Shown here piece after piece: positions 1 through 5,898 of a stretch of DNA of 41,709 bases (its first letter is position 1; every line of letters starts with the position of its first letter). The notes beneath the pieces are model-generated. The model ran no database searches. It saw nothing but the letters and a program-made list of their open reading frames with translations, and was not told the origin of the DNA. Origin of the DNA: RGIG9060 sp036307825 (GTDB lineage Bacteria; Spirochaetota; Spirochaetia; Treponematales; Treponemataceae); assembly GCA_036307825.1 (NCBI GenBank), contig JAXJWW010000016.1, positions 1-41,709 on the forward strand, read 5' to 3'. A program made the translations under genes and the position numbers.

Positions 1-1
1 A

Positions 2-208
2 AATGATGATAAAGCCTTGAGTGCAAGTTATGTCCACAAATTAAAAGGAAGTTGCGGTACCTTAGGCTGTGAGGTTCTCTACGACCAATGTGTAAAAGTG
101 GAAGGTATATTAAAAGGGAAAACTGAAGGGGAACTACAACAAGAGGCTGAAAATTTGTGTAGGATTTATGATGAAACGGGGGATATTTTAGTGGAATGGG
201 TGGGATAA
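2..208 (+). CDS. C-terminal end of a histidine phosphotransfer (HPt) domain protein, 5' truncated by the window
   Basis: The frame is open to the left edge, so the gene starts outside the window; a TTG at 17 is internal, not a convincing start. The residues after it read YVHKLKGSCGTLG, matching the HPt signature H-x-L-K-G followed by a small-residue helix; the phosphorylated histidine would be encoded at 35-37. The remaining ~50 residues are amphipathic helix, as expected for the second half of a four-helix HPt bundle. HPt domains relay phosphate between a hybrid histidine kinase and a response regulator in the cytoplasm. Because only the end is visible, this may be a stand-alone HPt protein or the tail of a hybrid kinase. 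The stop codon lies inside a perfect hairpin. Confidence 0.75.
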   Translation, partial: NDDKALSASYVHKLKGSCGTLGCEVLYDQCVKVEGILKGKTEGELQQEAENLCRIYDETGDILVEWVG

Positions 209-225
209 TCCGCAGGGATTATCCC
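202..225. terminator. Perfect 10-bp stem hairpin over the HPt stop codon
   Basis: Arms 202-211 and 216-225 are exact inverted repeats (GGGATAATCC / GGATTATCCC) around a 4-base loop. The hairpin covers the stop codon at 206-208. No T-run follows on either strand, so it is not a classical Rho-independent terminator. It could act as a Rho-assisted terminator or mRNA 3' stabiliser for the HPt transcript. Confidence 0.5.
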
Positions 226-284
226 GATGAGTACAAATTATTACTGTTGTTGAGATTCTTGTATTTTTATAAGATTGGGAAGAA

Positions 285-734
285 CTAAATTTTTTGAACA
301 GCACGATTAAACTTTAAAAAAAAATAGCTTTTAACCATATCATCTTCACTAATTGTAACTACAGTTTCGCCTTCCTCATTAGCAACAAATTCTTTCTCAA
401 ATTTAATTCCCATACTATCTATTAAAACGATTTTAAATTTGTCATAGTTCTCAAAACCTTCTTTTTCGTCAATATTCTTTATGGTTATATTTTCTCCTTG
501 CCCATCTTTTATTACTCTAATGGATTCATCAAAACCAATTCCGTCAACTTTTATTCCATCATGAGTCCAAAAGCTACAACTTTTAAAAACTTCAGATTCT
601 GTTTTATTAACAATTATTACGCTTCGTTTTGAAGAAGTTAAAACTTCACTATTGCTATTTTCAACTTCATTTTTCTTACATGAAAATACAAATAAGGAAA
701 CAAAAATACATAAATAAATAATTAATTTCTTCAT
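285..734 (-). CDS. Putative lipoprotein of unknown function
   Basis: 149 residues. The N-terminus is MKK, a hydrophobic stretch, then VFSCKK, a recognisable lipobox with Cys19 as the lipidated residue, so the mature protein should be membrane-anchored outside the inner membrane. The rest is Lys/Glu/Ser-rich and probably beta-rich, with no motif I recognise. A GGAG ribosome site precedes the ATG. It is the last gene of a leftward run of unknown membrane-associated proteins and converges on the HPt gene. Function cannot be assigned. Confidence 0.7.
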   Translation of the reverse strand: MKKLIIYLCIFVSLFVFSCKKNEVENSNSEVLTSSKRSVIIVNKTESEVFKSCSFWTHDGIKVDGIGFDESIRVIKDGQGENITIKNIDEKEGFENYDKFKIVLIDSMGIKFEKEFVANEEGETVVTISEDDMVKSYFFLKFNRAVQKI

Positions 735-790
735 TTTATACTCCGTTATAAAAACGGCTAGAAAGAATATAAATTTCTAGCCTTAATATT

Positions 791-1339
791 TTAGTTCGTT
801 TTTTGTGTTTTAGATTTTTTATCTTTTGATTCAATATCTTTTATTTTAGGTGGAAGTTTATTATTTTCTATGTATAGCTTAATATCTTCACCTAACTTTA
901 CACCATCAGCCTTTATATTTGTAATACCTGTTTTAGAAATAATATTTGATGTTGTTTTTATTAAAGAATCAGTAATTAATTTTCCTTCATATTTCAAATA
1001 AAAAACAAATCCTAAAAATGAAGACAACAAGAAAATTATTGAAAAAAAGTTACCCATATAACTATCAATGGAACATAATTCAACAAATCCTAAAACAGCT
1101 ACAATTAAATAAACATATTTTGAAATATTTTTCATTCCTAGCCAAGACAAAACAACTGCAAGAATTATTAGCCATAAACTATTTCCCATTCCAATTGTTT
1201 CTAATAAATCATTAACAAAACCGCTTGATTCAACTGCATCATTTAATAAAACTCTAATAAAGGATGCCAATAACCAAACGCAAAGCATCGAAATTACTAC
1301 ATCAAATGCAGAATTAAAAGACGATTGAATACCTTTCAC
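791..1339 (-). CDS. Multi-pass membrane protein, probably the 3' part of a frameshifted gene
   Basis: 182 residues from a GTG codon. There are about four hydrophobic segments in the first ~125 residues and a Lys-rich cytoplasmic-looking tail. No family recognised. The start is doubtful: there is no Shine-Dalgarno sequence before the GTG, and the frame stays open upstream to 1429, adding another transmembrane-like stretch (NGVSLILSIAIYSAVVL). That extension overlaps the end of the upstream gene in the -1 frame, so both pieces may form one protein of about 290 residues made by frameshifting, or be split by a mutation or sequencing error. Confidence 0.55.
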   Translation of the reverse strand: MKGIQSSFNSAFDVVISMLCVWLLASFIRVLLNDAVESSGFVNDLLETIGMGNSLWLIILAVVLSWLGMKNISKYVYLIVAVLGFVELCSIDSYMGNFFSIIFLLSSFLGFVFYLKYEGKLITDSLIKTTSNIISKTGITNIKADGVKLGEDIKLYIENNKLPPKIKDIESKDKKSKTQKTN

Positions 1340-1377
1340 TCTTAAAACTACAGCAGAATAAATTGCAATAGATAAAA

Positions 1378-1659
1378 TTAAAGATACTCCATTGGTAATA
1401 ATTCTAATTGTGCTGTCCCTGTTTTTAAGTCAAATTTAAAAAATGTAAGAAAAACAGCAATAGCCAGAAATACAATGGCAGGAATAGGATTAAATCTCTC
1501 AAAAATTTTAAAATTACTACCATAAGTTTCTGCCAAGGATTTTTTTAGCTCATTCTCTGCAGTAATTTTTCTTGAAAAACCATCAAGTTCAACTTTCACA
1601 ATTTGTGAACTTTCAATTTTTTCATTTGCAGGTATTTCTACATCATAATAACATTTCAT
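1378..1659 (-). CDS. Small protein with one membrane segment, probably the 5' part of a frameshifted gene
   Basis: 93 residues with a good AGGAG site 7 bases before the ATG. The first ~55 residues are a soluble Lys/Glu-rich domain, then comes a hydrophobic segment (PAIVFLAIAVFLTFF). The last residues after the run of five A at 1422-1426 (coding strand) look unlike the rest. A -1 shift at this A-run would join it to the frame of the next gene and continue a membrane protein. No family recognised. It lies 45 bp downstream of the two-zinc-finger gene and belongs to the same leftward run. Confidence 0.6.
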   Translation of the reverse strand: MKCYYDVEIPANEKIESSQIVKVELDGFSRKITAENELKKSLAETYGSNFKIFERFNPIPAIVFLAIAVFLTFFKFDLKTGTAQLELLPMEYL

Positions 1660-1704
1660 TGTTTTGCTCCTATAAAAATTTATTTATATCCATCCCTCAC
1701 ACCC

Positions 1705-1956
1705 TTACAACGCAGGTGAATGTTTCCCTTTACCAACACCGTTTGGATGCCGAGAACAAGTTGTTCCACAAAGTGTTTGCAGATTTACAAACTTTGCACC
1801 ACAATATTTGCAAGTGTATTGAGATTTTTCTGAACCTTCATACAACTTGTGTTTACCTTTATTACTTCCGGCTGGATGATGATAACAACTTGTACCAGTC
1901 AAAGCCTGTATGCTCGGAAATTTAACTCCGCAATATTCACAATAAAAGTTTGCCAT
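1705..1956 (-). CDS. Two-zinc-finger small protein
   Basis: 83 residues made almost entirely of two copies of one ~37-residue unit. Each reads C-x2-C-G-x-K-F-x4-x-L-x-G-T-x-C-x2-HP-x-G-x3-GKH, so every unit has three Cys and two or three His able to hold zinc (first unit YCEYCGVKF...SCYHHPAG; second YTCKYCGAKF...TCSRHPNG). It resembles C2H2-type fingers, and the internal duplication is obvious. It could bind DNA, RNA or a protein partner; nothing in the sequence decides which. The gene starts 4 bp after the stop of the 364-residue membrane protein gene, so the two are probably co-translated. Confidence 0.7.
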   Translation of the reverse strand: MANFYCEYCGVKFPSIQALTGTSCYHHPAGSNKGKHKLYEGSEKSQYTCKYCGAKFVNLQTLCGTTCSRHPNGVGKGKHSPAL

Positions 1957-1960
1957 TATA

Positions 1961-3055
1961 TTACTCTTTATTTTTATCTATAAAATTAATTTTAGATTTA
2001 AATTCGCTTAATCTATTTAAAACAGCTTCAAGGACAGTATTATTTTTCGATGAATTAAGTTTGTTCAGATATTTTTCTGCAGGCGTATATATTTTTGCAA
2101 GTTCGTAAATATTTTCAATCGCATCATTATACTCATTTGTATATTTTAATAATGATTTCGCACAATCAAATTTTATTTTATTAATCTCTTCAGTTTCTTT
2201 TTCAAGTCTTCTTACTTCTTGAGAATATTGTTGGTGTGCAATTTTATCTTGTCTATTTTGTTCTGTTAAGTGTTGATAATATTCTTCAATGTAAGAAAAA
2301 TAATCGCCTATAAACTTTTCATTTTGTTCTCTTTTATCAACATTATCACAAAATTCAGAATTATATTTATTACACAACTCATTTGCTTTTCTTATTAAAG
2401 CATTTTCCTTAAAATCTTTTTTATACAATTTACCATCACCAGGTAGTCTATATTGAAGTTTTATAGTCACCTCACATAAAATTTCAGCAAGAATACGAAG
2501 TTCATCTATTTTTAATTTTGTAAATAGACAAAAAAATGAATTTATATATTCTTCAGAACAACCCAAATCATTGAACTTAGTTTTTAATTTTTTTTCGAGA
2601 TATTCAAAAGGTTTATCAAGGGTATTATTTCTAAAAAAAATCAAAACAGGAATATAAATTGTTGACAGCATCATATGACACAATAAATCTTTAGGAGTTG
2701 CTGTTGTACTTTTCATAGTGTCACTATTTTTCTTTATTGTAATTCCAATTCCAATTCCCGCAGATACTAAAGCCGAAATAATAAAAGGAATTAAGACTAC
2801 AGGATTAAGAACTGTAATTGTAGTTCCAAATAACCCAAAAATACCACCTACAGTTACAGATGTAGCAGCAAAATTAACTCCGAGTATTGATAACAAACTT
2901 GCAATAGTAAGTCCCACGCTAGGAGGAATAATTGTAAACAACTTGGGATATTTACCAGAATATATTTCTGTCATGAATTTTTTTTCTAAACCTTTTTTTA
3001 TCACTATATTAGTTGCTAAGTTTTCAAACTCTTTTTTTATTTCATCTTTTTGCAT
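1961..3055 (-). CDS. Membrane protein with N-terminal hydrophobic hairpin and coiled-coil tail, unknown function
   Basis: 364 residues. Residues ~38-108 are strongly hydrophobic and Gly-rich, forming two or three membrane segments with GxxxG-like packing (SAGIGIGI). Residues ~150-364 are hydrophilic helices, with a likely coiled coil near 260-300 (heptad-like EVRRLEKETEEINKIK). No catalytic motif is visible. A GGAG site precedes the ATG by 8 bases. The overall plan of a pore-like hairpin plus a helical sensor or scaffold also occurs in membrane effectors of defence or toxin systems, but that is only an analogy. Confidence 0.6.
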   Translation of the reverse strand: MQKDEIKKEFENLATNIVIKKGLEKKFMTEIYSGKYPKLFTIIPPSVGLTIASLLSILGVNFAATSVTVGGIFGLFGTTITVLNPVVLIPFIISALVSAGIGIGITIKKNSDTMKSTTATPKDLLCHMMLSTIYIPVLIFFRNNTLDKPFEYLEKKLKTKFNDLGCSEEYINSFFCLFTKLKIDELRILAEILCEVTIKLQYRLPGDGKLYKKDFKENALIRKANELCNKYNSEFCDNVDKREQNEKFIGDYFSYIEEYYQHLTEQNRQDKIAHQQYSQEVRRLEKETEEINKIKFDCAKSLLKYTNEYNDAIENIYELAKIYTPAEKYLNKLNSSKNNTVLEAVLNRLSEFKSKINFIDKNKE

Positions 3056-3124
3056 AATAAAATCTCCATTAGTAAGTATTAGTAAATAATTTAATTTACT
3101 AATACTTTACTCTATCTAAATTGC

Positions 3125-3739
3125 TTAAACTTTATTTGAAGTACCAAAATTTGCAATAAAAGACTTAAATCCATTTTCAATCTTATCTACTAATTCTGGA
3201 TTATTAATTTTATTTTTCATATCTACTGCAAATCCTAAAACTCCACCAACAGAAGCACATAAAGGAATAGCTAATCCACCTAAAATCCATCCTACCAAAG
3301 GAATCCAACTAATTAGTAAGCCTAAAACAAAACCTGCCAATACTCCAAAAATAGCATTAGGAAATTCCTTTAAAATTAATTTTAGAAATTTCATGAAAAA
3401 ATCAACTAAAATTTTTCCAATTCGTAAAATAGTTTTACCAACAGTTTGTGTTACGCCAAGAAGTTTTTTCAAAATAGGTTTTATTTTATCACCATGTACA
3501 CCAAAATCTTGATTATCAATCCAATCTTCGTATTCTTCTGTATCTTCAAGGTCGGCATTCATAGTTTTTGCTTGTTCTTCAGTTATAGTTACAGTTTTAA
3601 CATTACCTGTAAAAGGATTTTTGAAAGTTAATTCATCAGAAATTATTGAATCATCCTTACAACAAGTTTGAAATCTTCTTACATCTTCTTCTGTAATTCC
3701 AAGTTCCTTTATCATTTGTTCCTTTGTATATTCTGCCAT
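3125..3739 (-). CDS. Membrane protein with acidic N-terminal domain and Gly-rich hydrophobic hairpin
   Basis: 204 residues from the ATG at 3739; the TTG one codon earlier sits closer to the AGGAGG at 3746-3751 and is less likely. Residues 1-85 are acidic and soluble (TKEQMIKELGITEEDVRRF...). Residues ~90-125 form basic amphipathic helices and ~128-175 a long hydrophobic hairpin rich in Gly (AIFGVLAGFVLGLL, then GWILGGLAIPLCASVGGVLGF). No homologue recognised. It is the first gene of the leftward run and is divergent from the XRE regulator, so it is the most likely direct target of that regulator. Confidence 0.6.
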   Translation of the reverse strand: MAEYTKEQMIKELGITEEDVRRFQTCCKDDSIISDELTFKNPFTGNVKTVTITEEQAKTMNADLEDTEEYEDWIDNQDFGVHGDKIKPILKKLLGVTQTVGKTILRIGKILVDFFMKFLKLILKEFPNAIFGVLAGFVLGLLISWIPLVGWILGGLAIPLCASVGGVLGFAVDMKNKINNPELVDKIENGFKSFIANFGTSNKV

Positions 3740-3881
3740 CAACTTCCTCCTACTTGCAGTAATACTAAAATTTCATATAGGAATCCCCACCATATCACAC
3801 TCTATATCACTCACTCTATCAAAATACGACAGAGTAAACTAAATTTTTTAAAAATTTTTCAGAGACGAAGTCTTGGTATTA

Positions 3882-3970
3882 TTTCCTATAGAAAACTATT
3901 ATACTCCTTAGAATATAGTTTGTCAAATTTTATCCTCTATAGAGAATTATAAAATATCCTAAAGAGTACT
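3882..3970. promoter_or_regulatory. Cluster of related palindromic words between divergent genes (candidate operators)
   Basis: Four related words lie within 90 bp before the regulator gene: TTTCCTATAGAAA (3882-3894), ACTCCTTAGAAT (3903-3914), TCCTCTATAGAGAA (3933-3946, containing the perfect palindrome CTCTATAGAG at 3935-3944) and ATCCTAAAGAGTA (3955-3967). The second and fourth are inverted copies of each other with few mismatches. A TATAAA at 3948-3953 is a candidate -10 for the regulator. Such spacing suits a Cro/C1-type dimer that represses both itself and the leftward genes. Confidence 0.5.
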
Positions 3971-3981
3971 AATAATTTACT

Positions 3982-4257
3982 ATGACTATTGAAGAAAAAT
4001 TGGATATTGTTATTACTCGTATCCGTAAGAAAAGAATGGAACAAGGAATTTCTCAGCAGGAATTGGCAAATATGGCAAATTTTTCGCAAAGTTTTTTGGC
4101 AAATGTAGAAAGTGGCAAGAAAAAGCCTTCTGTAATGACAATCCTTCGGTTAGCGGAGGCATTAAATGTAAATCCTAGAGAATTTTTTCCAGAAAACACA
4201 ACTGATTCTGCAGAAGATATAAAGAAAGAAATTATCAATTTGCTAGAACGATTGTAA
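3982..4257 (+). CDS. XRE (Cro/C1) family transcriptional regulator
   Basis: 91 residues. Residues ~11-68 form a classic HTH_3 domain: IRKKRMEQGISQQELANMANFS is helix 1 to the start of the recognition helix, SQSFLANVESGKKKPSVMTILRLAEALNVNP completes it. The C-terminus is a short helix likely used for dimerisation. There is no metal site or protease domain, so it is a simple repressor-type regulator. No Shine-Dalgarno sequence is seen before the ATG. It is divergent from the membrane-protein run, with palindromic words between them, so it probably controls itself and that run. It converges on tatD with 15 bp between stops. Confidence 0.85.
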   Translation: MTIEEKLDIVITRIRKKRMEQGISQQELANMANFSQSFLANVESGKKKPSVMTILRLAEALNVNPREFFPENTTDSAEDIKKEIINLLERL

Positions 4258-4272
4258 ATAAAGTCTCGTAAG

Positions 4273-5583
4273 TTAGTTTATCAATTTACAAAAATTTTCT
4301 GAAATCGAATTTATAAGATTAAAATTTTCTTCGGTAAAAATTTGGTTTAATTGATTTAATATAGAAGATTCTTTTAAAATTCCGTTTTGATTAGAAATGA
4401 TTTCATTTTCGTCTTTGCGAAGTTTTACGAATTGGGCGTAGACTTTTAGAATATCTGTTGGAGGTGTAAAAACTTCACCTTTCAAAGTTTGATATGGAGA
4501 ATCAGTTTCTAAAAGTAACCATTCAAGTGGTAAATTTTTTACACAGTCCATTGCGTTTTTATTTCCATTAAGAATTGGTTTACCAAAGGAGAAAAATGCA
4601 TTCACTCCTTTTTTGCGTAAAGAGTTTGCTTCTGTAACAGAGCCCGGAAAAGAATGAAAAATCACAGAGGTAATTTTTTTTAATTTTTCGATACTTTCAA
4701 AAATATGACACATACCTTTCCTGCAATGTACAATTATCGGTTTGTCATATTTTATTGCAAGTTCTAATTGTGTATTCCATATTTCTTTTTGTTCTGCAAA
4801 AGTTGATTTGTATTCATCTGTAAATAAGTCAAAACCACATTCTCCAATAGCAAAAACTTTGTCATATTTTGTCATATTTTCTATAGAGCTGTCATATTTT
4901 ATATTTTCAATGTCATATTTAATGTCATATTTTATTGATGAGATGTCATATTTTTTTGTCATATTTTCTGCGTTTTTGTCATATTTATTATTAAAAGTGT
5001 CATATTTTGTCATATTTTTGTCATATTTATCATTTAAGGTGTCATATTTTAGTGTCATATTTTCTGTATATGTGTCATATTTATTTTGCTCAATGTCATA
5101 TTTATTGTCATATTTATTGTCATATTTATTGTCATATTTATTGTCATATTTATTGTCATATTTATTGTCATATTTATTGTCATATTTATTGTCATATTTA
5201 TTGTAATATTTATTGTAATATTTATTGTAATATTTATTGTAATATTTATTGTCATATTTTTTGTCATATTTTTTGTCATATTTTTTGTCATATTTTAATA
5301 AAGTTTCTAAGTCATATAAAATATTTTTGTCCGGATTTTGTGGATGTACTCCAAATGAATGACATATTTTAATTTTGTCATTGTCATATTTTTGTCTTAT
5401 TTTATTGATAATATCACAATTATTTTGCCAATCTTGTAAACTATGAGAACTCGTACAAATTGAATATTGTCCTATTTTGTCATATTTAGAAAAGAAAAAA
5501 TCTATCGCCTTTTCTACTTGGAGAATATCGCAAAGATGTAAATGTGCGTCGATAACAGATTCTGAATTAAAATTATCTACCAT
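4273..5583 (-). CDS. tatD: TatD-family metal-dependent DNase with a ~145-residue KYD-repeat insertion
   Basis: 436 residues against about 255-265 for the family. All TatD metal-site residues are present: H14 and H16 (DAHLHL), E248 (AIGECGFD), H286 (PIIVHC), H310 (FHSFPG) and D361 (LETDSPY). GVHP is at 78-81. Between GVHP and the glutamate, where the family has a short stretch, residues 97-241 are KYDN/KYDK/KYYN tetrapeptides and then irregular KYD and NMT motifs. This is caused by a repeated DNA word, described separately. TatD proteins are 3'-5' exonucleases acting on DNA or RNA ends. The insertion falls in a surface loop region of the TIM barrel, so the fold could tolerate it. A promoter 7 bases before the ATG suggests a leaderless mRNA. 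Confidence 0.9.
   Translation of the reverse strand: MVDNFNSESVIDAHLHLCDILQVEKAIDFFFSKYDKIGQYSICTSSHSLQDWQNNCDIINKIRQKYDNDKIKICHSFGVHPQNPDKNILYDLETLLKYDKKYDKKYDKKYDNKYYNKYYNKYYNKYYNKYDNKYDNKYDNKYDNKYDNKYDNKYDNKYDNKYDIEQNKYDTYTENMTLKYDTLNDKYDKNMTKYDTFNNKYDKNAENMTKKYDISSIKYDIKYDIENIKYDSSIENMTKYDKVFAIGECGFDLFTDEYKSTFAEQKEIWNTQLELAIKYDKPIIVHCRKGMCHIFESIEKLKKITSVIFHSFPGSVTEANSLRKKGVNAFFSFGKPILNGNKNAMDCVKNLPLEWLLLETDSPYQTLKGEVFTPPTDILKVYAQFVKLRKDENEIISNQNGILKESSILNQLNQIFTEENFNLINSISENFCKLIN
4743..5094 (-). repeat. Dispersed 10-base word TGTCATATTT in tatD
   Basis: On the + strand GTCATATTT begins at 4744, 4861, 4871, 4891, 4912, 4924, 4945, 4958, 4978, 4999, 5009, 5020, 5041, 5054 and 5074. Successive spacings from 4861 are 10, 20, 21, 12, 21, 13, 20, 21, 10, 11, 21, 13 and 20 bp. 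Copies at 4945-4999 and 5041-5095 are offset by exactly 96 bp, a higher-order duplication. Some copies read KYD, others NMT, so the repeat is conserved as DNA, not as peptide. Two further copies lie outside the arrays at 5383 and 5479, and one inverted copy near 4700-4710. Confidence 0.95.
5095..5298 (-). repeat. 17-unit, 12-bp tandem array in tatD
   Basis: Units start every 12 bp from 5095 to 5287 without a break. Unit consensus is GTCATATTTATT on the + strand, changing to GTCATATTTTTT in the last four units. Four consecutive units (starting 5203, 5215, 5227, 5239) carry GTA in place of GTC. The array encodes KYDN, KYYN and KYDK tetrapeptides on the minus strand. The unit length is a multiple of three, so gain or loss of units keeps the frame. 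A block of four identical variants implies recent unit-by-unit expansion. Confidence 0.97.
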
Positions 5584-5590
5584 ATAAATA

Positions 5591-5619
5591 ATTATATCAT
5601 AAAATTTTTACTAAACCAA
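5591..5619 (-). promoter_or_regulatory. tatD promoter, apparently leaderless
   Basis: On the minus strand TTGGTT (5619-5614), a 17-bp spacer and TATAAT (5596-5591). Only 7 bases separate the -10 box from the ATG at 5583, so transcription should start at or within a base or two of the start codon, and no ribosome site is present. Confidence 0.65.
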
Positions 5620-5625
5620 ATAAAA

Positions 5626-5655
5626 TTACTGCCGAAAATAAAGTGTAAGTATTAT
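5626..5655 (+). promoter_or_regulatory. Candidate promoter of the 72-residue protein gene
   Basis: TTACTG at 5626-5631, an 18-bp spacer, then TATTAT at 5650-5655, about 25 bases before the ATG at 5680. Confidence 0.45.
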
Positions 5656-5679
5656 ACCTTATTATTGGAGGAAAATTTT

Positions 5680-5898
5680 ATGCAGACTTACTTATTAAAA
5701 AGTCACTCACAAAGCAATGATTATATGACATTATTAGAAGAAGTTGATGAGGGCTATATCGTTAGAATTGTAAGAGACAAAGACGGATACGAAGAAGTTA
5801 TTACAGATTTTATTAGCAAGATGCTCTTTGATAGTTGTGTTAGAACTGGTTATATCACAAAAGTTGAAGATGTAAAATTAAGTGCAATTACAGCGTAA
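5680..5898 (+). CDS. Small protein of unknown function
   Basis: 72 residues (MQTYLLKSHSQ...). The ATG at 5680 is chosen because GGAGG at 5667-5671 lies 8 bases upstream; an earlier TTG overlaps that ribosome site. The composition (DEGYIVRIVRDKDGYEEVITDFISK) suggests a small alpha/beta cytoplasmic protein with acidic character. I recognise no family. It is divergent from tatD and ends exactly where the stop codon of the convergent glycosyltransferase gene begins, with no bases between the stops. Confidence 0.7.
   Translation: MQTYLLKSHSQSNDYMTLLEEVDEGYIVRIVRDKDGYEEVITDFISKMLFDSCVRTGYITKVEDVKLSAITA

Noticed and set aside
2718..3089. Plus-strand open frame of ~120 codons opposite the 364-residue membrane protein
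   Set aside because: It is antisense to a gene with a good ribosome site, and its composition mirrors the hydrophobic codons of the real gene.
5055..5298. Long plus- and minus-strand frames made only of repeats such as IVIF or NMTI over the tatD array
   Set aside because: They are other-frame readings of the 12-bp tandem unit; the frame encoding KYDN continues into intact TatD motifs on both sides, so it is the coding frame.
5095..5298. Regular short repeats resembling a CRISPR array
   Set aside because: Units are 12 bp with no unique spacers and lie inside a coding frame; no cas genes are present.
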